Shown here in pieces: positions 36,087 to 44,329 of a stretch of 64,000 bases of DNA; position 1 is the stretch's first letter; every line of letters starts with the position of its first letter. The notes under the pieces are model-generated. The model saw nothing but the letters and a program-made list of their open reading frames with translations, did not search any database and was not told where the DNA came from. A program made the translations under genes and the position numbers. This stretch comes from CBDBBY01 sp965203795. GTDB taxonomy: Bacteria; Pseudomonadota; Alphaproteobacteria; Rhodobacterales; Rhodobacteraceae. The stretch spans positions 2,356,001-2,420,000 of the forward strand of contig OZ241915.1 in assembly GCA_965203795.1 (NCBI GenBank), given 5' to 3'.

Positions 36087-37295
36087 ATGACGATGGCCGC
36101 CGGGCGGACCTACCTCGCGATACCCGGGCCATCGGTCATGCCCGACCGGGTTCTGGCGGCGATGCACAGGGCGGCGCCCAACATCTACTCGAAGGAACTT
36201 GAGCGGCAGGTCGTTGCTACAATATCAGACCTGAAGCAGCTTGCAGGCACCGAAGGCGAGGCGGCAATCTACATCGCCAACGGCCACGGCGCTTGGGAGG
36301 CCTGCCTCACGAACACCTTGAGCAGGGGCGACCGGGTGCTCACGCTGCCGACCGGGCTGTTCGCAGGGGCGTGGGGGAACATCGCGACGAAACTGGGCGC
36401 CGATGTCGAGAGCATCGACTTCGGCTCCTCAAGCCCCATCGACCCCGAAGCCGTGGCGGAGCGGCTGCGACGCGACAAGGGCCATGAGATCAAGGCCGTT
36501 CTCGCCGTGCATGTGGACACGGCGAGCTCGGTCCGGAACGACATACCCGCGCTATCGGCCGCGATCAGGGAAACGGGCCATCCCGCCCTTCTTATGGCGG
36601 ATTGCGTCGCCAGCTTGGGCTGCGAGGCGTTCTGGATGGACGAGTGGGGCGTGGACGTCATGCTGACCGGCAGCCAGAAAGGGCTCATGACGCCTCCCGG
36701 CCTCGGCATCCTGTTCTTCAACGAACGCGCCCGGAAGGCGGGCCGGGACGCGAACATGCGCACGGCGTATTGGGACTGGGAGCCGCGAATCCGGCCGGAT
36801 GAATTCTATTTCAGGTTCTGCGGAACCGCGCCCACGCACCACCTGTTCGGACTCGGCGCCGCAATGGACATGCTGCTCCGCGAGGAAGGGCTGGACCGGG
36901 CCTTGGCTCGGCACGCGAGACTTGCCGGAGCCGTTTGGGCGGCAGTGGGAGCCTGGGGCGCGAACGGGCCGATGCGGCTGAACATTGCCGATGAAGCCTG
37001 CCGCAGCCACGCGGTCACCACGGTCTCCTTGGGAGTGAAGCGCGCACCCGAGCTTCGGCAATGGACCGAGAGCGAAGCAGGAGTGACCTTGGGCATCGGC
37101 TTGGGAATGGCGACTCCCGAGGATCCCGATTCCGAGACATGCTTCCGGATGGCGCACATGGGGCATGTGAACGCGCACATGGTGCTCGGGATGCTGGCCG
37201 TGGTCGAATCCGGGCTCAAGGCGCTGGGGATTCCGCACGGTCAGGGCGGCGTCGACGCCGCGGCAACGGTCTGCTCGGAAAGCGGTCGGGATTGA
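36087..37295 (+). CDS. Class V aminotransferase (alanine/serine-glyoxylate type)
   Basis: A 402-aa PLP enzyme. The N-terminus LAIPGPSVMPDRVLAAMHR is typical of the alanine/serine-glyoxylate aminotransferase group; NGHGAWEACLTN binds phosphate, LLMADCVASLG holds the Asp that binds the pyridine ring, and the Schiff-base lysine is Lys198 in LTGSQKGLM. It probably moves an amino group from serine or alanine to glyoxylate; the true substrates are not certain. It converges with valS, 13 bp apart. Confidence 0.85.
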   Translation: MTMAAGRTYLAIPGPSVMPDRVLAAMHRAAPNIYSKELERQVVATISDLKQLAGTEGEAAIYIANGHGAWEACLTNTLSRGDRVLTLPTGLFAGAWGNIATKLGADVESIDFGSSSPIDPEAVAERLRRDKGHEIKAVLAVHVDTASSVRNDIPALSAAIRETGHPALLMADCVASLGCEAFWMDEWGVDVMLTGSQKGLMTPPGLGILFFNERARKAGRDANMRTAYWDWEPRIRPDEFYFRFCGTAPTHHLFGLGAAMDMLLREEGLDRALARHARLAGAVWAAVGAWGANGPMRLNIADEACRSHAVTTVSLGVKRAPELRQWTESEAGVTLGIGLGMATPEDPDSETCFRMAHMGHVNAHMVLGMLAVVESGLKALGIPHGQGGVDAAATVCSESGRD

Positions 37296-37308
37296 CGGCC
37301 GTCCTGCC

Positions 37309-40044
37309 TCAGCCGTCCACGTGAATCCGGTTCAGAGCGTCGTCGATCTTGCGGCGCTCCTCACCGAGCTGCGCGATCCTTTCCTTGGTCTGCGCCACGA
37401 CTTCGCCAGGAGCGCTGGCGACGAAGCCCGGATTGTCCAAGCGGGCGCGAAGCGATGCGCCGTCCGATTCCAGTTTCGCTCGCGCTTCAGCCAGTCTGCG
37501 CCGTTCCGCCGCCACATCGATCACATCCTGCAGCGGCAGGCAGAACGCGGCCCCCGCAACTGAAATCGTCGCGGATCCGGCGGGCGCGGAATCGCAGCTT
37601 CCAACCTCCCGTATCCGCGCGAGTGGCTTCACCAAATCGGCATTGCCTTCCAAAGCCGATCGCGCCTCGCCGCCAGCCTCGATCACCAGCAAATCCGTCC
37701 AAGACCCGGCGGGAACCCTCAGCTGCGCCCGGACCGAGCGGATCTCCTCAATCAGTCCGATCAGCCAGCCGATCTCGCTGTCGGCATCCGGATCGGCGAG
37801 GTCGTCGGCGCTGTAATCGGGCCAGTCCTCGTGAACGAGCATGCCCGCCCGGTCGCTTCCTGACCAGATTTCCTCCGTGATGAACGGAACAAAGGGATGG
37901 AGAAGGATCAGGCACTGGTCCAGCGCCCATCCGACGGTCGCCCGGGTCTCCGCGACCGCCGACTCATCCGCCGAAGACAGCAGCGTCTTCGCGAACTCCA
38001 AGTACCAGTCGCAGAACCTGCCCCATACGAAGCCGTAAAGCGCATTGGCCGCGTCGTTGAACCGGTAGGCCTCCAAATCGGCGTCGACCGCTTCGCGGAC
38101 GCGGGCGGTCTCTCCAACGATCCACCGGTTGACCTTCAGCCCCGCCGCGGACGGATCGAATCCGGCAGTCGCGGCGCAGCCGTTCATTCTTGTGAAGCGG
38201 GCGGCGTTCCAGATTTTCGTGGAGAAATTGCGGTATCCCGCGACCCGGCTCTCGGCGAGCTTGAGGTCGCGCCCCATCGCCGCCATCGAAGCGAGCGTGA
38301 ACCGCACGGCGTCGGCCCCGTACTTGTCGATGAGCTCCAGCGGATCAATGACGTTGCCGAGCGACTTGGCCATCTTCTTCCCGTGCTGGTCGCGAACCAG
38401 CGCATGGACGTAGACCGTATGGAACGGGATCTTCTCCACGACGGCGAGCTGCATCATCATCATCCGGGCGACCCAGAAGAAGATGATGTCGAACCCGGTC
38501 ACCAGCACGTCCGTCGGGAAGTATTTCCGAAGCTCCGGGGTATCGTCAGGCCAGCCGAGCGTGCCGATAGGCCAGAGGCCGGACGAGAACCAAGTATCCA
38601 GAACGTCCTGGTCGCGGACCAGCTGGGCCCCTCCGGCCAGGCTTGACGCCTCCTCCTCGGTAGACGCGCAGTGCTGGCGCCCGTCCGAATCGTACCAGAC
38701 CGGAATCTGGTGGCCCCACCAGAGCTGGCGCGAAATGCACCACGGCTCGATGTTCTCGAGCCAATTGAAATAGGTCTTTTCGTACTGCTCCGGCAGTATC
38801 CGCGTCCGGCCTTGCTTGACCGCATCGATCGCCGGTCCGACCAGCTTCTTCGCGTCCACGAACCATTGGTCGGTAAGGTACGGCTCGATCGCCGCTTTCG
38901 ACCGGTCGCCGTGGGGAACCGAGTGCCTGTCGGCCTCTGCGCCGTCCAGCCATCCCTGCTCCGCCGCTAGCGCGACGATGCGCTTTCTCGCGTCGTACCG
39001 GTCCAGCCCGTCCAGCGCCATCGCGGCATCGTCCGGCTCGCATCCGTCCAGGAAGTCCGAATTCCCTGCAAGGAACATGGTCGCCCTCGGAGACATGACG
39101 TTCACGGCGCGCAGCCCGCAGCGCTGGCCGACATCCCAGTCATTGAAGTCGTGCGCCGGGGTTATTTTGACCGCGCCGGTCCCCTTCTCGGGATCGGCAT
39201 GCTCGTCCCCGACGACCGGAATGGACCGTCCTGCCAATGGCAGGCGGACGGTCTTCCCTATCAGGCGGGAGTAACGCGCATCGCCGGGATGGACGGCGAC
39301 GCCGGTGTCGCCCAGCATCGTCTCGGGGCGCGTCGTCGCGACGACCAGGTAGTCGCGCTCTTCGAAAGCCATCGGACGGCCATCCTTGTCGAACCGCACC
39401 GGATGGCGGTAGCGTTCCCCGTTCTCAAGCTTGTAGCGCAGATTCCACAGGCTTCCGTCGACCGGCACCTGCTCGACCTCGACGTCGGAGATCGCGGTCT
39501 CGAAGTGCGGATCCCAGTTGACCAGCCGCTTCCCTCTGAAAATGAATCCTTTTTCGTAAAGGTCGATGAAGACCTTCAGGACGGCGTCGTGGAAGCCCTC
39601 GTCCATGGTGAAGCGGTTTCTGGACCAGTCGCACGACGCGCCGAGCCTCTTGAGCTGAGAAATGATCGCGCCGCCTGACGTCTCCTTCCACTCCCAGACC
39701 TTTTCCAGAAACGCGTCCCGGCCCAGCTCCCGGCGATCCGGAAGGCCGGATTCCTGCAGCGAGCGCTCGACCACCATCTGCGTCGCGATTCCGGCGTGGT
39801 CCTGCCCCGGCTGCCAGAGCACGTCGTTCCCGCGCATCCGGTGCCAGCGCACCAGGATATCCTGCAGCGTGTTGTTGAACGCGTGGCCCATGTGCAGGAC
39901 GCCGGTCACGTTCGGCGGCGGGATCATGATGCAGAAGGTCTCGGCTCCCGGTTTCGAGTTGGCCCCGGCGGCGAAAGCGCCGGCATCCTCCCACATGGCG
40001 TAGATCCGCTGCTCAACCTCCTGGGCGTCGAATTTCGTATCCAT
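37309..40044 (-). CDS. valS: Valyl-tRNA synthetase
   Basis: A 911-aa class I aminoacyl-tRNA synthetase. It has HMGH (residues 51-54, after PPPNVTGVL), a CP1 editing domain (about 200-345), GKKMAKSLGN as the KMSKS loop (about 554), a helical anticodon domain and a C-terminal coiled coil (RRRLAEARAKLESDGASLRA). The ATG at 40044 gives MDTKFDAQEVEQR, the family start; an ATG 8 codons upstream is possible. Essential housekeeping gene, complete. Confidence 0.96.
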   Translation of the reverse strand: MDTKFDAQEVEQRIYAMWEDAGAFAAGANSKPGAETFCIMIPPPNVTGVLHMGHAFNNTLQDILVRWHRMRGNDVLWQPGQDHAGIATQMVVERSLQESGLPDRRELGRDAFLEKVWEWKETSGGAIISQLKRLGASCDWSRNRFTMDEGFHDAVLKVFIDLYEKGFIFRGKRLVNWDPHFETAISDVEVEQVPVDGSLWNLRYKLENGERYRHPVRFDKDGRPMAFEERDYLVVATTRPETMLGDTGVAVHPGDARYSRLIGKTVRLPLAGRSIPVVGDEHADPEKGTGAVKITPAHDFNDWDVGQRCGLRAVNVMSPRATMFLAGNSDFLDGCEPDDAAMALDGLDRYDARKRIVALAAEQGWLDGAEADRHSVPHGDRSKAAIEPYLTDQWFVDAKKLVGPAIDAVKQGRTRILPEQYEKTYFNWLENIEPWCISRQLWWGHQIPVWYDSDGRQHCASTEEEASSLAGGAQLVRDQDVLDTWFSSGLWPIGTLGWPDDTPELRKYFPTDVLVTGFDIIFFWVARMMMMQLAVVEKIPFHTVYVHALVRDQHGKKMAKSLGNVIDPLELIDKYGADAVRFTLASMAAMGRDLKLAESRVAGYRNFSTKIWNAARFTRMNGCAATAGFDPSAAGLKVNRWIVGETARVREAVDADLEAYRFNDAANALYGFVWGRFCDWYLEFAKTLLSSADESAVAETRATVGWALDQCLILLHPFVPFITEEIWSGSDRAGMLVHEDWPDYSADDLADPDADSEIGWLIGLIEEIRSVRAQLRVPAGSWTDLLVIEAGGEARSALEGNADLVKPLARIREVGSCDSAPAGSATISVAGAAFCLPLQDVIDVAAERRRLAEARAKLESDGASLRARLDNPGFVASAPGEVVAQTKERIAQLGEERRKIDDALNRIHVDG

Positions 40045-40155
40045 CGGCTCAGCCGCCTCGCAAACCATGTCGCCCGCTTGAATCCGGCGCCTCCCTAATC
40101 AATCCGCTTCGAAAGTTGAAGCGCGCCCTTGGCCGATCAAAGCTCCGTCGGCGCC

Positions 40156-40350
40156 GGGTGCGTGCCAAATTTTGGGTCAGGCGGCTGCGGCGCGGCAGGC
40201 CCTCCAATCAAGGAAGTCGGCCCGGCGGTTGTTGTCGATGCAGCATTCGGCGGCGGGCAGGGCGTTGGCGCCAGCCTTCGACCAGCGGCAGCCCATCCGC
40301 TTGAGCCGGCTCCCGACGATCCGCTTGCAGGCGCTTTCCACGACGCCGGA
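40156..40350 (-). mobile_element. ISKra4-family end fragment with full tip
   Basis: It begins with GGGTGCGTGCCAAATTTTGG and encodes on the minus strand only the last 55 or so residues of the transposase (GVVESACKRIVGSRLKRMG to LDWRACRAAAA). It is cut at 40350, where the repeated GTAGTGTACCG sequence starts. Its first 17 bp are identical to the tips of the 269-bp element at 43.94 kb. Confidence 0.75.
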
Positions 40351-40405
40351 GTAGTGTACCGATAGTTCTGCAAATTCCGCCGGAGGCATATCCAGTCGGT
40401 CTCGC
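40351..40405. repeat. Repeated end sequence, copy 2
   Basis: GTAGTGTACCGATAGTTCTG and the following 35 bp match 14514-14565 with few changes. As there, it abuts a truncated transposon. Terminal sequence of an unidentified element is the simplest reading. Confidence 0.6.
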
Positions 40406-40430
40406 GGCTTGCCAGGGCGTCGTATGTGGG

Positions 40431-40560
40431 GCCGTTGAACTACGCGGCCTTCCGAAGATTCCGGTGTGTATCGCGGTGCCGGTCGGAGCGGGGTTTTGCT
40501 GCGAGGAGCCGGGCAAAACGGGCGGGCATGCGGGGGCCCGGCCCGCCGCGCAGGGATGGA
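40431..40560. repeat. Element A (IS1182-like) left-end fragment
   Basis: It starts GGGGCCGTTGAACTACGCGG and follows 18701-18830 with substitutions (GAAGATTCCG, GCGGAGCCGGGC-like run). Only the 3' end of the transposase region is present, without open frame. Confidence 0.65.
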
Positions 40561-40885
40561 CTACATTCATGTTTTCCGGCTACGCTTCGTCGTCTGCCAT
40601 TCCGCTTGCTCCTTGTTCCGAGGGGGGTGAAGGGGGACGCGGCGGGTACGCCCGGGACAGTTTGAACCGCGGGAACATCGTCACCGAATATATAAAGTCC
40701 ACTTCGCCCGCTTCCGCCGAACATCATCCGCGATCCCGCAGGAAAGCGCCGCGAAGCACCGGGCGGGGCCGACGGGGCGGCCGCCGCCCGGAATCCGTTT
40801 CATGGTCGGGGGTGAACAGGTAAACCGATCATGTGTGTTTGAACCCAATCAATGGATGGACATACAGCAAATAAGCGCATAGACC
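40561..40885. other. Gap before membrane protein, nothing recognised
   Basis: About 325 bp, G+C-rich at first and then A+T-rich from about 40815. It is probably decayed IS sequence followed by the promoter of the next gene. Confidence 0.3.
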
Positions 40886-41320
40886 GTGCCGATTATGGCT
40901 GAGACTACGCTCATCAACCGCTTGATTACGCGCCGCCGAGCGGCACACAGGACTACGCTCATCAACCGCTTGAAGGCTAGTGGGCTGCAGCATTCTGTTG
41001 CCGAAACGGTCGCCGAGGTAATACAAGTCGGCACGGCACAAGCCAAAGCATCAATCTTTACGTGGGCATCCATATTTGGTCTCGCAATCGTGGCACTTGT
41101 CTTATCCTTGTGCCTTTTTTTGTTTCTAAACGTTAGATTCGAAATGACGCGCGTCGACGACGATGTACAATCAACTTTAGGTATAATGCGCACCAAAGTC
41201 GCTAACGTTGAGGATGACGTGACAGCAACAACCATTAATGTCGAAATCCTAAAGAGTAAGGTAGAGACGACGGAGTTTGACGTCCGAGTCCTAGAGTCCG
41301 CTGTCCAACACCTAAACTGA
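40886..41320 (+). CDS. Small membrane protein with coiled coil
   Basis: A 144-aa protein (GTG start at 40886, or ATG at 40895). The N-terminus holds a duplicated TTLINRL segment, then an amphipathic helix (SVAETVAEVIQVGTAQAK), one transmembrane helix (about residues 58-83) and a C-terminal coiled coil (VDDDVQSTLGIMRTKVANVE and on). The order resembles DUF1640/CCDC90-like proteins. A 23-bp exact repeat spaced 48 bp apart created the N-terminal duplication. Lower G+C than its neighbours. Function unknown. Confidence 0.55.
   Translation: MPIMAETTLINRLITRRRAAHRTTLINRLKASGLQHSVAETVAEVIQVGTAQAKASIFTWASIFGLAIVALVLSLCLFLFLNVRFEMTRVDDDVQSTLGIMRTKVANVEDDVTATTINVEILKSKVETTEFDVRVLESAVQHLN
40903..40973. 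repeat. 23-bp direct repeat, 48-bp period
   Basis: GACTACGCTCATCAACCGCT and three further bases occur identically at 40903 and 40951, within the start of the membrane-protein gene. The spacing is a multiple of three, so the frame is kept. Confidence 0.85.
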
Positions 41321-41399
41321 ACTTCACGCGATATAGTCGCAGTTTTTCCTTTGAGGGAAGGCGGCGCTTGGATTCCTACCTGCCAGCGGCTAGGAACAT

Positions 41400-41717
41400 G
41401 GACACCTCCGACAACGGCCTGATTTCGTGTTTCGGTCGGCTTCGCGGGTCGGCGGCCGCGGCATGTCGCCCGTTCCGGCCGATTGGGAGGTCCGGGTTGC
41501 TTGATTGGGGCCGCTGCCGACCCGTTCGGAGTGTCGGGAGAGCGGGATTCGGGCCTGTTCCGGCCCCTGCGGGGTCAGGCAGGCGTGTGTGGATGCCCCA
41601 AAATCCTTCGTGTGTGGATGCCCCAAAATCCAGGCTGCTTCGCCACCGCAGCCTCCAGTGCTGCTGATCCTTCGAATCACAGGCCCGCGCAAAACGCCAA
41701 GGTTTCCGGAAGCGTCC
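41400..41717 (-). mobile_element. 318-bp IS5-derived miniature element
   Basis: The left 184 bp match the 3' end and the right 96 bp match the 5' end of the IS5 copies, tips included. The transposase gene between is gone. An exact 4-bp duplication ACAT flanks it (41396-41399 and 41718-41721), the size used by the full copies. Two 23-bp identical copies joined by TT (41584-41631) mark the inner junction. Either the short form moved as a unit, or a full copy shrank after insertion. Confidence 0.85.
41584..41631. repeat. Tandem duplication inside the miniature element
   Basis: A 23-bp unit containing GTGTGTGGATGCCCCAAAAT occurs at 41584-41606 and 41609-41631. The second copy runs on into IS5 5' sequence. 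The pattern fits slippage or end-joining during the deletion event. Confidence 0.85.
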
Positions 41718-41721
41718 ACAT

Positions 41722-41912
41722 TTTCGTCAGATCGACGCCCAGAAGCTCGCAGGCCTTCTTCTGTCTCGGCGTAGGGGGCTTGACTACCGCGAAGTTTCTG
41801 GACCCATCGAGGAAGACAGATTCGTCGACTCGACCGGCGAGGTGCGCTGTGAACGTACGCCCTCTAGATCGTCCCCGTCGAACAGAATCGGGGCCAGGCT
41901 TTTGTAGGCCTC
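41722..41912 (-). pseudogene. IS1634-family transposase, C-terminal remnant
   Basis: On the minus strand SLAPILFDGDDLEGVRSQRT is followed, after a deletion and frame change, by NFAVVKPPTPRQKKACELLG and VDLTKM, the usual IS1634 C-terminus. The miniature IS5 element is inserted at its last codons. Confidence 0.7.
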
Positions 41913-41980
41913 GGGCCGTTGAATTAGGCAGCCTTCAGAAGATTCCGGGATGGATCGCGGTACCGCCCGGCGGTTCCGCG
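41913..41980. repeat. Element A (IS1182-like) left-end fragment
   Basis: GGGCCGTTGAATTAGGCAGC, then GAAGATTCCGGGATGGATCG, matches 18702-18755 almost exactly. It abuts the IS1634 remnant, and no transposase follows. Confidence 0.7.
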
Positions 41981-42065
41981 AATGAGGCCGGAAAGCTGAA
42001 CCGCGGGCTCCCATTATCTTCCTGTTGCGCAAGCTCCTTCTATATCTCGACCGAGCTATAGTCCT

Positions 42066-42099
42066 CCCGTCACGGACCTTGGCCAAGGTCGGTGACGGG
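42066..42099. repeat. 34-bp palindrome with one mismatch
   Basis: CCCGTCACGGACCTTGG pairs with the next 17 bases except at one position. The CCTTGGCCAAGG centre is shared with the palindrome at 13885-13916. No T-run follows. Confidence 0.75.
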
Positions 42100-42339
42100 G
42101 TGGTGCATGGCGTCTTCTCCTCGCGCACGCTCGCCGCCTCCCGAACCAAGGATTGCAGTTCCTGTGCCTCTCCGGGCATTTGAAGGCCCGCAGACGTCCT
42201 CGTCGGCCGAACCGGGGGTCCCGGGGCAACCGCTAACCCTCGCCGCGGGCCGGGGCAAAAGTTCAAATCCCCCTCGAGTTTGGCAATTATCGGACGAGAC
42301 CCACCCGTTCCGGACGGAGGGGCGGCCGACCGGGAGCAG
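42100..42339. other. Gap between palindrome and IS remnant
   Basis: Minus frames (EAQELQSLVREAASVREEKT) are faintly transposase-like but too short to name. Nothing else is seen. Confidence 0.25.
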
Positions 42340-42590
42340 CCATGAAATTCAGCGCCGAGAGCACATGCTGTGGACCCGCATGATGAAGGAATACGGCATT
42401 GAGCATCCGGTTTCCGGGCAAGCGGTGTCAAAGCCGACCTGACGGAAGCCACACCCTCGGCAACGGAACCACAGGTGGACTACAGCGGGGGGCCGCCCAC
42501 AGCCACAATCACGGCACCGGGGAGCGAACGCTCAGAGACGTCGTTCGACCCGCGAGCCGCTGTGGACCGGTGTCGAATTGCACCCGAGAG
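42340..42590 (+). pseudogene. Transposase C-terminal remnant, possibly IS110, copy 2
   Basis: It ends WTRMMKEYGIEHPVSGQ, matching the minus-strand remnant at 10.7 kb; about 100 bp of non-coding similarity follow the stop in both. No upstream catalytic domain is present. Confidence 0.5.
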
Positions 42591-42659
42591 AGAAGATGTT
42601 TCATGACGAATTTGGGACGCACTCCGGCCATTGTGAGGAACTTGCGATCAAGGTGGCAA

Positions 42660-43820
42660 CTATTTCAATCCGATATCGCGATGGTTCAGCCGCTGCACGA
42701 TGGCCTCGTGTCCGTGCATTTCCGCCGCTTGTTGTGGGGTTATGCCGTATTTATCTTCGGCGTCCCAGTTCGCGCCCGCATCCAGCAGCGACTCTACGGC
42801 GGCTTGGTGTCCGTCCCATGCTGCCCAGTGCAACGGCGTCTTGCCGTCTTCGTCCACGGCGTTCAGGTCCGCACCCGCGTCCAGCAACTGCCTAACGGCC
42901 GCCGCGTGTCCATCCCAGGCCGCGTAGTGCAGCGGCGTCTTGCCGTATTTGTCTTTAGCGTTCAGATGATCCACGCCTCCCGTCACCTGTTGCCTTACGG
43001 CGGCCTCAGGCACGCTTACGCTCGCCGCTACGACATTCCAGTCCCTGCCTGCGCCCAGCAGCGGTTCCGCGGCGGTTTCCGGCGCTCCCCATGCCGCATA
43101 GTAGCGCAGCGGTAACTTGCCGCCTTCGCCTACGGCGTTCGAGAACGCGACCGCGTCCAGCAGCGACTCTATGGCGGCTTGGTGTCCGTCCCATGCTGCC
43201 CAGTGCAACGGCGTCTTGCCGTCTTCGTCCACGGCGTTCAGATCCGCACCCGCGTCCAGCAACTGCCTAACGGCCGCCGCGTGTCCGGCATATGCCGCGT
43301 AGTGCAGCGGCGTGAAACCCATATCGTCTACGACATTCAGTTTCGTGCGCGCGTCCAGCAGCAGTCCCGCAGTGGTTTGCTTTCCTCCCCATGCTGCCCA
43401 GTGCAGCGGCGTCTTGCCGTCTTCGTCCACGGCGTTCAGGTCCGCGCCCCCGTCCAGCAACTGCCTTACGGCCGCCGCGTGTCCGTTCCATGCCGCGTAG
43501 TGCAGCGGCGTCTTGCCGTATTCGTCCACGGCGTTCAGGTCCGCGCCCCCGTCCAGCAACTGCCTTACGGCCGCCGCGTGTCCGTTCCATGCCGCGTAGT
43601 GCAGCGGCGTCTTGCCGTATTCGTCCACGGCGTTCAGGTCCGCGCCCCCGTCCAGCAGCGACTCTACGGCGGCTTGGTGTCCGGCATATGCTGCCTTATG
43701 CAGCGAAGTTTGCGCAGCGGCAACGCAAGCAATGTGTATCAATGCCGCCATCGACAGCCCGAGCCGAAATTTCCGTCCCATGCTGCCGCTAGAAGACTGT
43801 TTCATTATCTCGGTAGGCAT
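42660..43820 (-). CDS. Exported ankyrin-repeat protein
   Basis: A 386-aa protein. The ATG at 43820 follows GGAGGAAT by 8 nt. An N-terminal signal (RKFRLGLSMAALIHIACVAA, then AAQ) predicts export; about ten 33-residue ankyrin repeats fill the rest, most with the TPLHYAAWNGHAAAVRQLLD pattern. Units 2 and 3 are nearly identical in DNA (99-bp period, about 43441-43640); the seventh (about residues 240-290) has decayed. Secreted ankyrin proteins often bind eukaryotic host proteins, so a host-interaction role is possible. No secretion system is nearby. Confidence 0.85.
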   Translation of the reverse strand: MPTEIMKQSSSGSMGRKFRLGLSMAALIHIACVAAAQTSLHKAAYAGHQAAVESLLDGGADLNAVDEYGKTPLHYAAWNGHAAAVRQLLDGGADLNAVDEYGKTPLHYAAWNGHAAAVRQLLDGGADLNAVDEDGKTPLHWAAWGGKQTTAGLLLDARTKLNVVDDMGFTPLHYAAYAGHAAAVRQLLDAGADLNAVDEDGKTPLHWAAWDGHQAAIESLLDAVAFSNAVGEGGKLPLRYYAAWGAPETAAEPLLGAGRDWNVVAASVSVPEAAVRQQVTGGVDHLNAKDKYGKTPLHYAAWDGHAAAVRQLLDAGADLNAVDEDGKTPLHWAAWDGHQAAVESLLDAGANWDAEDKYGITPQQAAEMHGHEAIVQRLNHRDIGLK

Positions 43821-43943
43821 CCCCGATTCCTCCCGTTGTCAGCGTTAGCCATTGTTGAGATGAGCAATTAACGCCTGCCAACGGTAACATTTGGACCTAA
43901 TCTATTGCAACTATTGTCTGAGTTCAATGTATTGTCAGGGTTG

Positions 43944-44212
43944 GGGTGCGTGCCAAATTTGGGGATTATATACATTGCTAGCCGACGCGCTCTCCGGGCG
44001 GCCAATGCAACTCGCGATCCGTCGTGCACTCCGGACAGACGCATCTCATGACCGTCCCGATCGGATGCAGCGAGGTTCCGGGCGGAATTTCTCCCTCGCA
44101 CAGTTCGCATAAGGCGGTCCGGAACCATGGATTTCCCGATTCCACCGGGTCGAACAGAGGCCGCACGGTCTCGGCTAGCAATGTATATAATCCCCAAATT
44201 TGGCACGCACCC
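43944..44212. mobile_element. 269-bp element with 42-bp perfect inverted repeats
   Basis: The ends at 43944-43985 and 44171-44212 are exact reverse complements over 42 bp. Each starts GGGTGCGTGCCAAATTT, identical to the tip of the ISKra4 fragment at 40156. No target duplication is obvious. The 185-bp interior is almost filled by a cysteine-rich frame on the minus strand. It looks like a non-autonomous element mobilised by an ISKra4-type transposase. Confidence 0.85.
43978..44166 (-). CDS. Zinc-ribbon-like mini-ORF inside the 269-bp element
   Basis: A GTG-initiated 62-aa frame whose stop lies in the left inverted repeat. It has cysteines at 20, 23, 42, 44 and 47 (LCELCEGEIPPG, MRCVCPECTTDREL), a zinc-ribbon-like spacing, and an unbroken sensible composition. 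The right inverted repeat just upstream contains GATTATATAC, a possible -10 box. No ribosome site is evident, so translation is unproven; it may be a captured gene piece. Confidence 0.4.
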   Translation of the reverse strand: MRPLFDPVESGNPWFRTALCELCEGEIPPGTSLHPIGTVMRCVCPECTTDRELHWPPGERVG

Positions 44213-44329
44213 GTCGGCGCCGCGCGGCTTGCAAACCCGCAGCCCCGCCGGTATCCGATTCCCGCCGCTCCGCTTGGAGCCTCTCCAAGTCCGGGCCGGA
44301 CGAATTCATCGCGGAATGCGGATTGCACG

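Noticed and set aside
35596..36132. 178-codon minus-strand frame upstream of the aminotransferase gene
   Set aside because: No ribosome site, no family motif, and both strands are open there; treated as non-coding.
8..40840. An identical 16-mer, CCGATCATGTGTGTTT, beside the ISKra4 tip at position 8 and at about 40825
   Set aside because: In a window this long about one such 16-bp match is expected by chance, and the second site is not at an element tip.
42660..43820. Possible CRISPR array because of regular repeats
   Set aside because: Units are 99 bp, contiguous and coding for ankyrin repeats; there are no unique spacers. No CRISPR array was found in the window.
43391..43850. Plus-strand repetitive arginine- and proline-rich frames opposite the ankyrin gene
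   Set aside because: The repetitiveness is a shadow of the 99-bp ankyrin units; signal peptide and ribosome site support the minus strand.
40145..44222. CCGTCGGCGCCG next to both GGGTGCGTGCC tips (40156 and 44212)
   Set aside because: The orientation relative to the tips differs and the core GGCGCC is palindromic and common in G+C-rich DNA; not convincing as a target site.
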